Shown here: positions 46,980 to 58,196 of the stretch, piece by piece
Numbering within the stretch: the first letter of the stretch is position 1
Layout: every line of letters starts with the position of its first letter
Source of the DNA: Quercus robur
Taxonomy: Eukaryota > Streptophyta > Magnoliopsida > Fagales > Fagaceae
Reading direction: 5' to 3'
DNA length: 64,000 nt
NCBI RefSeq assembly: GCF_932294415.1
Contig: NC_065541.1
Span: forward strand, 49,454,290-49,518,289
Position numbers and translations under genes: made by a program
Notes under the pieces: model-generated
Database searches by the model: none
Told to the model about the DNA's origin: nothing
Seen by the model: only the letters and a program-made list of their open reading frames with translations

Positions 46980-47374
46980 GGCATGGTGAGCTTATTATAT
47001 TTCAAGCTGGCAGTGTAGCTTTCTGTATATAACTTTATGATGTTTGTAATGTTGGCTGTAAAAATCTGCGTTGATGTGTTACATTTAATTAGTTTTATGA
47101 TCTTGATCAGGATGAATATAAAATTTTGAGCCTAGTGGATATTAATTGTGAAGGCTTATCTTGACAGGGTTTGAATTTATTGGATTTGCCAATATAGACT
47201 GCACCAATATTTACCCACAATTATGTATTAGATATTACTTAATAAACATGAGTTTAGAAAATGAACTTGTATGTACCATTAATCAATTACTAAGTGCGGT
47301 TGTCTAGTTTTCTTCCATCATTTATGTTTTATGGTTTGTTTTTACATTTAACATGGACAACTAAATTATGCGTC
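46980..47374 (+). other. 3' flank of the PAT12-like gene
   Basis: AT-rich sequence that presumably contains the 3' UTR. No other gene is seen. Confidence 0.5.
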
Positions 47375-47555
47375 AAGAGTGGGGTTTGGATAGCAACGCG
47401 TTTGCGTTGCTATCTGCGTTTGCGTTGCTATCTGCGTTTGCGTTTCCTTGGGTGGGTCCCGTGCACATATAACTTTCCACGGCACTATTCACATATTTAA
47501 AAATTATTTTGCTACAGTGTTTTCAGCAATAAGCAGTATCCAAACAAACTCCAAA
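47375..47555. mobile_element. Short MITE with GTTTGGATA termini
   Basis: GGGGTTTGGATAGCAACGC on the left and GCAGTATCCAAACAAACTCC on the right are inverted repeats. The left part repeats GCGTTTGCGTTGCTATCT in tandem (47397-47440). I could not identify a target duplication. Confidence 0.6.
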
Positions 47556-47948
47556 TTGAATCTTTCTGCTTTTGATTAAGGGAATTTGGTCATTTAATTC
47601 TATAGTGAATCTTCCTTAACAGGTCTAAGCTTAATAGAATACTACAGCTGGTATTGAATGAATCTATTTTTCTTCTTAAAGACCTTCCTTGATTTACCCT
47701 GTGTGTTGAATTCCAAGCTGTGACAGACTGCCATAAACTTGTTCCTGCATTTGATGCCTATATTAGGCAGTTTCATGCTATATCTACTTCCAGTCTTCCA
47801 CGACGCATTATTGATGGATTTTAATTGAATTAGGTGGGTTGAAAGTTATCTGTTTGGACTTAAGGGTGTTTTTCTTTCGATACAATAGAATTTTGCCCTA
47901 TAGTGTCCATTTCATGATGATTGCTCTTTATCACAGACTAAGGCACTA

Positions 47949-48045
47949 ATTGTTTTTTTTTTTGTTTTTTTTTTTTTGTTGTTGTTGTAGGTGAGGTTTG
48001 AACCAGATCTCTTATGCATTCAAACAAGTCTATTGGCAGCCTAAA
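47949..48045 (-). mobile_element. SINE fragment
   Basis: The minus strand contains AAGAGATCTGGTTCAAACC, a B-box-like motif in the same context as the SINE at 31013, followed by an A-rich tail (T and GTT runs at 47949-47990 on the plus strand). Confidence 0.5.
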
Positions 48046-48232
48046 CTGTAACTTTGGTGTAACTTTAATTCAAATGGTTGATTGGGCATTGCGACTTATG
48101 GGGGTTTGCCTTTTGTGTAAATGAATTCTACCCCTTTATTTGTTTTGGTGGAAAATGTTTTATGTGATTAACGGAAATCAAGTTCAACAGAGCAAAAAAA
48201 CGTTTTCAGAAAAGTTAACCACTCAATAGACC

Positions 48233-48234
<2 letters not shown>

Positions 48235-48297
<63 letters not shown>

Positions 48298-48298
48298 A
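48235..48298. repeat. (TA)n microsatellite
   Basis: About 60 bases of TA repeats with one interruption (TTTA near 48282). Confidence 0.95.
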
Positions 48299-48420
48299 CT
48301 AATAGTAATTTCAAGTACATGTGATTTGATCTCAAGTCCTTTATTTGACTACAATAAATTTTACTAATTGAGATAATTAGAATTCACTCAACCCATTCAA
48401 GTGCAATAAATTAAACAGAT
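48299..48420 (-). mobile_element. Second worn SINE fragment
   Basis: On the minus strand GAATTCTAATTATCTCAATTAG, then TAGTCAAATAAAGGACTTGAG, parallel the body of the SINE at 31013-31175. The B box is degraded. Confidence 0.42.
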
Positions 48421-49239
48421 AGATTTAAGATTCTTCTTTAATAATTGTAATAAACTCATGCAAGGCATGGGTTAGTTAATAAACACATCTAAACTAGAAG
48501 ATATAACTAATATTATCGAAATTGCATATCAAAAATAGGCAATAAAAAAATGGCATACATCTGTGATGGAAGAATAATGTTCAGTTCTCATAGTAACATT
48601 ATGAAAGCAGATGTGACTAAATTTTATCAAAACTAAAAATAGATTTGCGAAGGACTAAGAGAAATTCTTTGAGAGAGTTTTTGGGAAAGAATCATTAAGT
48701 AATTGCTGATTCTTTTTTTTCAATCAGTACATTCTACCCTTTAAAAGCCTCAAGTTTATGATTTTCTTAGCATAAATTTGACTTAAAGAAAGTCTTCGAT
48801 TCATTTTCACTCCCAAATTGTTGAAGAAGTGAGAAGAGCACTAAGAACATGAAGAATACGAGATATGTTTTCAAAAAGGTGTTGCCTGAACTCCGTTGAT
48901 CTAAGGAGGTGTTGCCCATTTAAACCGAGCATTGATTCGAATTTAGGAGTCAACCGATCCCAAAATGCTGCTCAAATTTCCAAGCTTGAAGGAACAATGT
49001 GTTGCACAATGATAAAAAGCCTTAAGAACATTCACGACAACTTTTAAATCCAACATCACATGCAAGTATGAATCTCTAATCGAGTAGTAGTGTAGGCTCT
49101 AAAGCTTTAGATATGGGATATGCAATAATTTTTGTATTCATATGGGATGAATACTATAAACATGCTCTTTGTATGTTTGCATTTGATGACATGGGATGAA
49201 CTCTAATTTTCATTTTTTTTTTGTAAATATTTTTCAAAA
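48421..49239. other. Stretch without recognised feature
   Basis: A 60-codon frame at 48865-49047 has no recognisable similarity. Part of the stretch, from about 49100, may already belong to the old LTR described next. Confidence 0.4.
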
Positions 49240-49549
49240 CCCTAGTCTTTTGATCTCTTTTACAAAACTTAATATGCTATTTTACTGTTTGTGAAATGTT
49301 TGGATGATGTTTGCATGACATGACTATATATGTTTTAGAAGACCAATTCACTGGATAGAGTGGGTGCCTAACACTTTTCCACTCCTTAACTTAACATCCG
49401 ATCTTATATAAATGGTTCATAGACTAGGTGTTATCCTATAATTTTCATATTTTAAAATGTAGTTAAAAAAATCCTGTAATTTTTTCTTTCCAAATTGTTT
49501 CTAGGAATAAGTCATGTCAATGCGTGTATAATAATAATAATAATAATAA
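49240..49549 (+). repeat. Old LTR relic, left part
   Basis: GACATGAC, then GTGGGTGCCTAACACTTTTC, GATC and a TTTTAAAATGTAGTTAA to TTTCTAGGA series run in the same order as about 60308-60500 in the LTR 58367-60774. The relic is interrupted by the Helitron and resumes at 53151. Confidence 0.6.
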
Positions 49550-49560
49550 CTAGTCGCTAA

Positions 49561-49577
49561 CATGTGCGATGCACAGG
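49561..49577 (-). other. Helitron 3' terminal hairpin
   Basis: Stem CCTGTGC and GCACATG around loop ATC, with one mismatch, followed by TTAGCGA and CTAG. The hairpin acts as the stop signal of Helitron rolling-circle replication. Confidence 0.85.
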
Positions 49578-52045
49578 AAAAATATTGAAAAATAGATTTA
49601 ATCTTTCTTTTATTCTATTATATGTCATGTATATATAAGTGTGTTTAGGTCTGTTGATAGAGAGCAATTATTTAAACAATCGCAGCAGAAAATTTTCTAT
49701 TAATACTAAAATTTGTGTATACACAAATTACAGTTTCATGTAAAGTGTACATACACATGCTCTATACCTCTAAGGAAGGAAACATCATAAACCCTTTACA
49801 TATGTGGGTTAGATTTAAAACAAACTACATATAATCCAAGTCTGATAAGCCAACTCAATGGTAAAAAAATGTTCTTTATAAAATTAGATAGTAACATATT
49901 TTACAAAAGGAGGCAATTCTTTGGAACTCTATCTTGTTGCTCATATTCTGCAGTATACAACAAAGTGATTTATCTATCTAGGTACAATGGGCAATAGCAT
50001 TGGCTATTCTTAAGCACAATTCAATACTGACAAATGAGATAGAAAAGAAAAAAAAAGTAACATAACAAATACAAAAAGTACCACTGTTCCAGCGCTCCAA
50101 AACTCCATAAACAAAACCCTTTCCTAGCCCAAAAATACAAAAAGTTCCCTCCTTTCCCACAAATCCAAGAAGGCTGAGACCACCAACAACTCCCCACAGC
50201 AGTCAGAGAAACCTCTCAAAGAAACCCGAAGAAAGCATGACCAAAAACATATAAAGCTTCCTTCTTTTTCTTATTGAACCAAAAAACCCAGCAAAGATAG
50301 TTCCTTTTCCCATTCACTCTCAAAGACCAACAGAACAAAATAGCAAGAACATATAAAACAAAGCAAGCAGCAAGGCATGGGAGCAAAAGTAAAAAAGGAG
50401 ATATGAACAAAAAGCAGGGCAAAGAAAAGAAAAGAGAAAGAAGTAGAGATGAATCAATAACATTTCCCCACTTCGTTCTTACTTTCTTTTGTTTCTTCTC
50501 TATATTCAGCTATTGATGATTTAGGAACTATTTATGTGGGAAAACAAATCATGCCATATGAACACTATTTAGGAATTCTATCAAACTCTTGTGAGAAGCC
50601 AATAACAAATCCGGAAAAGACTTCCAGTTTGAATTCTTTCAAACTCAGGTTTATTTGCCTCCATCTAAAACAACATTTCTAACAAAAACTTAGTAGTCTC
50701 AATTTTCAAAAGAGAAACGAATACTTATCCCAATGAAGAAAAAATTGGAAACAACTGGAGCTTCCATTTCATAGGAGTATATTGTTCTCAACAAAAAATA
50801 TTTTGCCATACAATAGTATTTCCAACTACCATAGTGACTTGTTTTGTGGAAGGTACTTATTATTGCACCAAGCCCGACCTCTAAATCCTACCCTTATGTT
50901 CAATTATAAACTACATCTAATCCTAATTGGCTTTTATGTTTAGAATTGTATGCAAAACTAAATCAATTAGGCTCTAGAAATAAATATATAAATTCTAATA
51001 TAAAGTTAAAATTTTATAAAACAAACATGAATTCTAATATCAAACTCCAAATAAATTATATAACATGCAACAAAGAAACCCAAAAAAGAAAAAAAGAAAC
51101 TATAGTAGCTAAATATACAAATAAAATAGTAATTAAAAGACATTGACAGGCAGAAATTAATATCTACAACTAAAGAAGCATACCTTACTCAAAAACTTTT
51201 TTATTTCGATAAGATCAAACCTGACTCAGAAAACCTTAAATTAAAATAAAACAATTTAAATAGATTAGTAAACCCAATGGCCAAATAAAGAAAACAGGTA
51301 AGAGGGAAAATCCTAAAATTATATTAAAAACATCACTAATTATTTTAAAAACTCCAAGCGACGAAAAATGGCAGCCCCCCAACTTAACAAGCTCTTTGCC
51401 AAAGAATGCGTACTATGACACATCTCCAAACCTACAATTTAAAAAAAAAATAACCTCCATATATAAGAAAGACATTTAATGAAATTAATTATTCCTAATG
51501 AGAAAAATACACACACAGCCTTGCATGCTTATATACATATAGGGCAGGACAATAGCTAATCATAGCCTCACTCTCAAGCCATTTTTGAATTCAAACATGT
51601 TCCAATTTTCTCTAACAAAATTAAAAATATTTTGCTAATCCACATCATAAAACACAAATAAGTCATTCTATCCACTACAGTGACAATTTGTGAATGCAGT
51701 ATTATACAAAATATGAATGGTGTTGATTCATGGGCAACTAAACAGGCCTAAGAGATGTGCCTAATGAGGGAAACATGCAAAGAAGAATCCATTATCAGGT
51801 CTAATGTTATTTGCCTTAGTCAAATAGTTCGATAGTCAATAGATTCATAATTTTTCTACAACTAAAAGTAATGGCTTATAGGTATTTATCATGACCAACT
51901 CTAGAACGTGACAGAGACTAATTTTACAACAAAAGGCTTGCATTTCTTCTCAGTGTCAAAACAAAGGTCATATACTTGTATTCATAAAAAGCAAGGACTT
52001 CATATAGCGTGAAAATACCAGAATTGTTATTTTCAAGAGAAATAC

Positions 52046-52087
52046 CTGTTGGGGAATGAGTCGTGGGCAACTCATTCCCTTCGTGGC
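52046..52087 (-). other. Exon-like 42-bp segment containing a perfect inverted repeat
   Basis: Flanked on the minus strand by TTTAG and GTATTT, as an internal exon would be, and 14 codons long in frame. It contains GGGAATGAGT and ACTCATTCCC around an 8-base spacer (52052-52079). I do not recognise the protein or RNA. It is part of the Helitron cargo. Confidence 0.4.
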
Positions 52088-52699
52088 CTAAACAAAACCT
52101 AAAAAATCTTGAATAACAATAAAAAATTAAGCTATAATCAAATTAAGTAATAGAACTTTTACTAAAACAATCAAATCAGGGAGGAGTAAAATAAAAATCA
52201 AATAATGATTCAGAGATATAAAACCCAAATCACCCAAATTATAAACCAACCAATCAATTCTTCATTAATTTTGACCCTTTTTTCAAGTAGAGAAACCCCC
52301 TGATAGGATTAAAATCAAAAGCACATTAAATTATCAAGTAGATTATAAAGTTAGCCTAAAAAAAACACAAAACCCCTTAGTAACAATTGGAAATTAAGCG
52401 AAAATTGAAATTAGTAAATATATCTTTGACTAAAAAAATCAAAACAGGAAGGAGGAAAACAAAAATCAGATAATAAGTTATAGATTAAAACCCAAATTGC
52501 CCAACAAAAACAATGAAATTTCCCATTTTTTAATCAAATGAAAGCAAACCCAGATTATAAATCAATCAGGACTGCCCAAATTTTGATCGCATAAACACAA
52601 TAAACCTAAAAACCCTAGAATATGAAACTAAGATCAAAAACCAAAAAACAGAAGGCAAATAATAGAAAGATTCAGAGAGAGAGAGAGAGAGTAGAAACA

Positions 52700-53050
52700 T
52701 TGTGGATTTGAAATATCTTTTCCCTTCATGGCTTGTGTTTGCTCCACTACCTTCTTGTCTAATAACCCAAATATCAAGCCAAATGAATAAAAATAAAAAA
52801 CAAAATAGAATAGAACAGAACATGAAACTGAAACTTACCGACAACTGTGTGGAACTGGAAGATGGAGGGAGATTGGTCTAACAGTAGTGAAGAGGCCTCC
52901 CTCAAGTTTCTCTCTCCAACACTCTCTGCATCTTATCAAATTTCTCTGTGTTTCACGGTCACAAAAGCTCTCTATTCTTTATATCTCTCTCTCTAGTTGT
53001 TTTTTATTTAATATAGAGAAGCAGAGCATCGGGTTTAGGGTTTATAAAAG
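52700..53050 (-). promoter_or_regulatory. Captured promoter and leader in the Helitron
   Basis: On the minus strand TATAAA (53046-53041) overlaps AAACCCTAAACCC (53043-53031). About 40-200 bases downstream follow CT/GA-rich leader sequence and a GT donor at 52838. This has the look of a plant core promoter with a leader exon. Whether it is active is unknown. Confidence 0.45.
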
Positions 53051-53119
53051 TTTTATTATTATTAATTTTTTTTAATATTGTGCTGACGTGGAAAATTGTA
53101 GAAGCTTCAAAAGCTTCGG

Positions 53120-53150
<31 letters not shown>

Positions 53151-53340
53151 TAACAATAATTCTATCAAATGTAAATTCCAATTTTCAATCAACGAAATGA
53201 GGAATTATTTTATTATATGATTTTCTCTCATTTTTTCCCCTTATTTAAAACAAGTGGCTACTCCAAATTTAAAACTCTTGATCTAGGGGAAATGGTATCA
53301 CTAGTTCAACGTCCATTTTGAGAGACAATAAAAACAATCT
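53151..53340 (+). repeat. Old LTR relic, right part
   Basis: CAAGTGGCTACTCC, then CTCTTGATCTAGGGG, parallel AAGTGGCGACTCC and CTCGATCTAGGGGGG at about 60630-60665 in the LTR 58367-60774. It continues 49240-49549 across the Helitron. Confidence 0.65.
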
Positions 53341-54453
53341 CACTCATTAACATAGGTTTTGTTCAAAATTTAAACTAACAAGTTGAGGTTGAGGTCTCTC
53401 ACAATCATACACTTTGCTAGTGTCTAACTTAAGAGCCATTTTCCCATCACCTCTTCATCATCTACCATTCATGATATGCAAAGCTTCAAAAACCACTAGC
53501 ATGATGTTTGTTATAAGTATACTTGGGACAAAGAAACTTTAGCTTGGTGAAATAAGTTCGGGTAGGATTTTTTACAATCTATTAGCTGACTTTTGCAGTG
53601 ATTTTATAAATGACATTGCAAATACAATAAGCGTGAAATTAATATCTTTATCCATAAACCCACTATGCAAATAATCAAGGATAGCTTGGTTACTGTATCA
53701 CCTTATCTATACCCTTGATAGAATAAAACATTCATACTAAATATGATTCTTGTTTATATTGTTCACTAGTTGATTATTTGTTTATCTTTGTTAGGACATA
53801 TGTGATTCATGTTAGGAACATATGTCAATGTAGAATTGGCTAATCCTTCGACAAAATGCACTTTATTTGTATTTAGGTAGATCTAGGATGTGTTTAATAC
53901 TTCAAGGAACATGGTTTCAAGTTTAAGTGTTAAAGTCATGCAAGTCTATCCAAGAATCAAGTGAAGAAGTGCTGGATTTTAAAACTCGACGGCTATCTCG
54001 ATAGCTAGTATCTATCAAGGTTTATAGGGCTCAATGCTTGATAGCTGCTCGATAGATAAGTTATCTATCAAGATTTAAGAAAATCAGTTTTTCAGATCTG
54101 ATTTCACTCCAATCCGTGTATAGATGTTTGAGCTTTCTTTTTTCACAACCATAAACATATATAAGGATTGTTTTAAGGGTCGTCATAGCTGATGCATACC
54201 AATGCAAAAGTTTTTCACAAGCATATTGTGAACCAGAGACATATGCCCTAGTTCATCTTTTTCTTCAAGAAGTTGCAGCGTTTGTACGCCGTAGGGTTTT
54301 GTAACCAAGGAGTTTCGTGATCTTCATCGTGGTGATGAACTAAAGAACTTTGTAGCCAACATCCTTCTCAAGTTGGTGTTAGTCACGTACTTGGATCCGT
54401 GTATCACATTGATTAGTCACGTACTGGGACTTGTGCATTAAAAGGAGAGATTG

Positions 54454-57400
54454 TGTCATGCCCCAAACCCAAAAGGGTCCAAAGCATGAAAGACTGAGCC
54501 TTCAAGAGGTATTGTAGTGATTTTTTTCTTTTCCATTCAATAAAATAAATAAATATATTGATCTCTCCACAATATAAGTCAGAGCTCTATGACACACTTA
54601 CAAGCAATACAAACTACAAATCGTGTGTCTCCAAATGTACTTAACAATCCAATGCTCCAAATAAAATAAACAAAAAGTCGTGATCCTCTCTAAGGTACAC
54701 AACCACAACATAATATCTAGGCCTACCACACTCAAGGCTAACAAACCTCAAAAGCCCAATCTCCAGTCGCATTAGCTATGGTCTAGATAAATTTAATAAG
54801 TTGAGTTGCCAACACTTTATAGCACAAATCTCCCACTTAGCATAGTACTTTAATCACCATCAATAAACTAAGCTCCATGCCCGACGTATAACTAATTTAT
54901 CTGTAAAATTGTTGGAGAGTGGGATGAGCTAAAGCCCAATAAGTAGCATAATTAATGGGGGTAGGGGAAATGCAAGTTTCATGATAATGAACATTTTACA
55001 AAACATGTTATAATTTGGGAATTTCCATTTAATTTATGCAAAAAAAATTTCATTAACCACATGACAAGTACGATAGGAATAGTTTAGTGCCAAGCTTCCA
55101 AAAATAACTATGAAACTACATTCCATTCGCTGTGAGTTATAAAAATATCCAATACCATTTCAAAACTAGAAAACCTCACCCAAGATGCAACAAGGACTAA
55201 CAAGGGCCAACAAGAATGGAGATATCACCCAGACATCATACCGCCACAAAGAAGTTAGAGCCCAGACACACTAGCATGATATGTACCTCTTTTGGCATAT
55301 GGTTTATTGGCCCTGCCAAGCCTTACCCACACCCTCCATGGGCAGCAAGGGATAACATGTCATGTAGTACCTCTTTTGCATGTGGTCTCTTGGCCCTGTC
55401 TAGCCTCACCTACACACTCAAGGATTTACCTCTTCCCCCCATAGGCAGCAGGGAATGACGTGTCGCATAGTACCCCTTTTGCATGTGGTCTTTTGGCCCT
55501 CTAGGCAACGGCCTCACCCACACACTCAAGGATTTACCCGTGTCATGCAAAGTGTGAGTCTCCAACTTGGCTTATTGTCACCAAGACGGGATAATCACCA
55601 ACATCATAGCACAAGGGCAAAGCCACATCAAAAGCTCACAAGTTCAATGTATTCAAAATATATAGTTTACTTCCAAGTAGTTTCATAAGGTATTACAACA
55701 ACCAAATATCCACAATATTCTCAAAAGTATTTCTTGTCAAAAATGTTTTGCATCAATATTTCCCAAATAACAAGACAAGATAAGCATCTTTAAATTTTCC
55801 AATATACTATAAAATCCACGATTTCCTTATCAAAGATTAAATAAAAGATACTCATTTTTCCATGTCAACAATTCATGCATTTCCCCAAATGCAATACCAA
55901 ATATGATGCATTTTCATATATAATAATATATAATAGGGTCACAACACAACACTTTTAAGAAAACATACATCCATATATAATTTTTCAAAATGTGTTTGAC
56001 CCAAAAACAACATTTATGAAACATGGTTATTTTCCAAAAATCCCATTAAAAAGCTACTTACCTCGGAAAGCCAACCAATTTTACCTCAACCGAGCATCAC
56101 AAAATCAACCAATCCTGTCACTAGGTCCATCACCAAGAATATCAAAGCCTAGAAACATAAGGATTAAGCCTATTAATAACAAGGCCTATTGCAAAGTTTA
56201 TCATCACATTTGTCTCCAAAATCAAATAGGATCCCCTAAAACAAATCAAATGCACTAAAGCCTAGCTTGCCCAACCTAAGACAAGTATCCATTCCCAAAC
56301 GGGAACTAAACAAGCATACAAACTTATAGTGTCACAGCACAAAACCAAAGCATTTTAATTCTCCACTACAAGTAATGTACACATATAAACATAATATAAA
56401 ACACATCAATTCATAATAGGGGTAGCATATTCATGAGTTTCCCTATAGAGCACTAAATGATTAAACCAAACCATTATTAGACATAACTAAGTAAAACACA
56501 TGTTGAAGAAAGCACATGAATTTACAAACCAATCCATTCAACAAAGATTTGAAGTAAATTCCACAAAATCTCAGCGTTTTCGTCGCACTTTCAGATTCAA
56601 TATACAGCAGGCCAGCCATTTTGTAAACATTTTTAGGTCCATGAAAATTTATCCGATTAACTTGATATTAAATAGGGATAAGCCTTTATGTGTCTAGTAT
56701 GTACCACAAAAAATTTAGCTTAAAAAGATTTTTCTATAATTTATTAAAAATCATGTATTGCAGCTGACTCAAAATTTAGCTCAAAAAATTTCAGACTTGA
56801 TTAACCTCAAAACTACATGTTTTAGCACATGATAACAACTATGAATGCAACCGATAACCTCTTATAATAGTCATCACAACACGAGTTAAGAAATTCAATC
56901 CCATAACTCATATAGACAATTTATCAAACACTTGGCATGCGACAAGCAAATGCCTACATTCACATATGTCAAAGTCACTCAAATGCAAAGCAAACACACT
57001 TTAAAATCAACTCACATCAACATATGCAACAAGAAGACCCATATAGTTGATCTAGCAAACCAACCCTCAAATACCCATTAGGTAACTAATCAACCAAAAC
57101 CTTTAATCAAAGCAAAAATTGTCTATATTTTCGGATTTAACAAAACCATTGCTACCCAAATCATCTTGACCCTCTAACCTTCCATTATTCACCAAAACCC
57201 ATTAAGTATTCACTATAATAATCATTAAATAGCAAAACCCAAAGGATTTCATAGAAGAAATTGAGATAAAAGCTTAGATTTTTACCTTGGGTTTAATCCA
57301 CTTCAAAATCTCATGGATTTTTAACTACTAGGAAGACCTATGGAGACATAATCCTCCCTAACAAGGAGGTCTCGACTAGAGAGAGAGAAAGAAATGAGGA

Positions 57401-57786
57401 AAGAGATATGAGAGCTTGGAGGTTCGGTCATCACTGGGGAAGAACCAAGGAGAAGAGTGAATATGAGAAGAGAGGGGAAGGGAGAGAGGGAGAAGTGGTT
57501 GAAGAAAAATAGAGGGGGTGTGGCTTACTGTATGGTGATGTATGAGTTAGTATAGACCATTCATCACAAAAATATCCTGGGAAGAAATTTGCCATTTCAC
57601 CCTTAAATTTCTTCTCTTCCTTAATCCTCACTCAGCCCATCATCTAAATCACTTAAATGCCACCTCAAGCTTTTAATATTAAAAAGACCTCTACACAAAT
57701 AATTAACAACCTTATTCAAAAACATAAAATTCACTTGAGATATTATTCACATTGTAAAATGGCTTTAAAAAGTTTGGGGTGTTACA
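54454..57786 (+). mobile_element. Solo LTR (3333 bp) inserted in the copia LTR
   Basis: It starts TGTCATGCCCCAAACC and ends GGTTTGGGGTGTTACA-like (TTTGGGGTGTTACA), with an exact 5-bp duplication GATTG at 54449-54453 and 57787-57791. No coding region is present. The length and TG...CA ends fit a solo LTR of a gypsy family with long LTRs, such as Tekay-type chromoviruses; the family assignment is tentative. Confidence 0.85.
55276..55560 (+). repeat. Three imperfect tandem repeats in the solo LTR
   Basis: Units with TACCTCTTTTGCATGTGGTC, then TTGGCCCT and CCTCACCCACAC start at 55284, 55368 and 55471 (spacings 84 and 103 bp). CACACACTCAAGGATTTACC occurs in two of them. Confidence 0.8.
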
Positions 57787-58126
57787 GATTGTCACTACAA
57801 AACAAGTCCAATTGGGTATTGGGGTAAGGTTTCAACTATAGGTTAGTATAAGGTATTGGGATTCATTTACTTGTAACCACTTGTTGTAATAATAGTGGAT
57901 TCTCGGGAGTGGTGACCTTAAAATCACCTAGTGAGGTTTTTGCCGTATAGATTTTCCCTATTCGTAAACAAATCACCATGTTAACTTTGTTTTCCGCTGC
58001 ATATTAACTTAGTTGGTAATCTGTTTGTGCTACCACGCTTATTGTATGCTAATTGAATTAATTAATTAACTTGGCTAATTAATTGGTTAATTCATTACAA
58101 GGGGTCAATACATTCTTGGTCTATCA

Positions 58127-58140
58127 AGTGGTATTAGAGC
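58127..58140 (+). other. Primer binding site of the copia element
   Basis: AGTGGTATTAGAGC lies directly after the LTR. It differs by one base from TGGTATCAGAGC, the complement of the initiator tRNA-Met end used by most plant copia elements. Confidence 0.88.
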
Positions 58141-58196
58141 AAGCATACTCTAATTAGGGTTAATATTTGTTGTGTGATCCATTGACCCCTGTTGTC

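Larger units (their letters stand above)
49550..53150 (-). mobile_element. Non-autonomous Helitron carrying gene-like sequence
   Basis: On the minus strand the element begins with TCTATATATAT at 53150 and ends with CTAG at 49553-49550. A hairpin (CCTGTGC-ATC-GCACATG, 49577-49561, six of seven pairs) lies 7 bases before CTAG. It sits between A (53151) and T (49549), with no target duplication. These are the defining Helitron traits: 5' TC, 3' hairpin plus CTRR, and A/T insertion. It is 3601 bp and has no Rep/helicase. The interior looks like host gene sequence on the minus strand: TATAAA at 53046, a telo-box-like AAACCCTAAACCC, CT-rich leader sequence, a GTAAGT donor at 52838, an acceptor at 52760-52759 and a 42-bp exon-like segment at 52087-52046. 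Gene capture is a known habit of plant Helitrons. Confidence 0.85.
53789..58126 (+). repeat. 5' LTR of the copia element, split by an insertion
   Basis: Own parts are about 53789-54453 and 57787-58126, roughly 1 kb together. I recognise AATTGGCTAATCCTTCGACA near the start and GGGGTCAATACATTCTTGG near the end as this LTR family. The first part contains several ATCTCGATAGC/CTATCAAG motifs (53990-54085), also seen in quantity at 63560-63845. Confidence 0.8.

Noticed and set aside
48235..48298. TA run as a replication origin or AT-hook site
   Set aside because: A plain microsatellite with no other supporting signal.
48865..49047. 60-codon frame with several Cys
   Set aside because: No similarity, no splice context, and neighbouring sequence is repeat debris.
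52566..52844. Minus-strand frame with a hydrophobic start
   Set aside because: It crosses a likely intron (donor 52838, acceptor 52760) and has no known domain.
56500..57631. Short frames in the solo LTR
   Set aside because: No similarity, and the element shows LTR structure without coding content.
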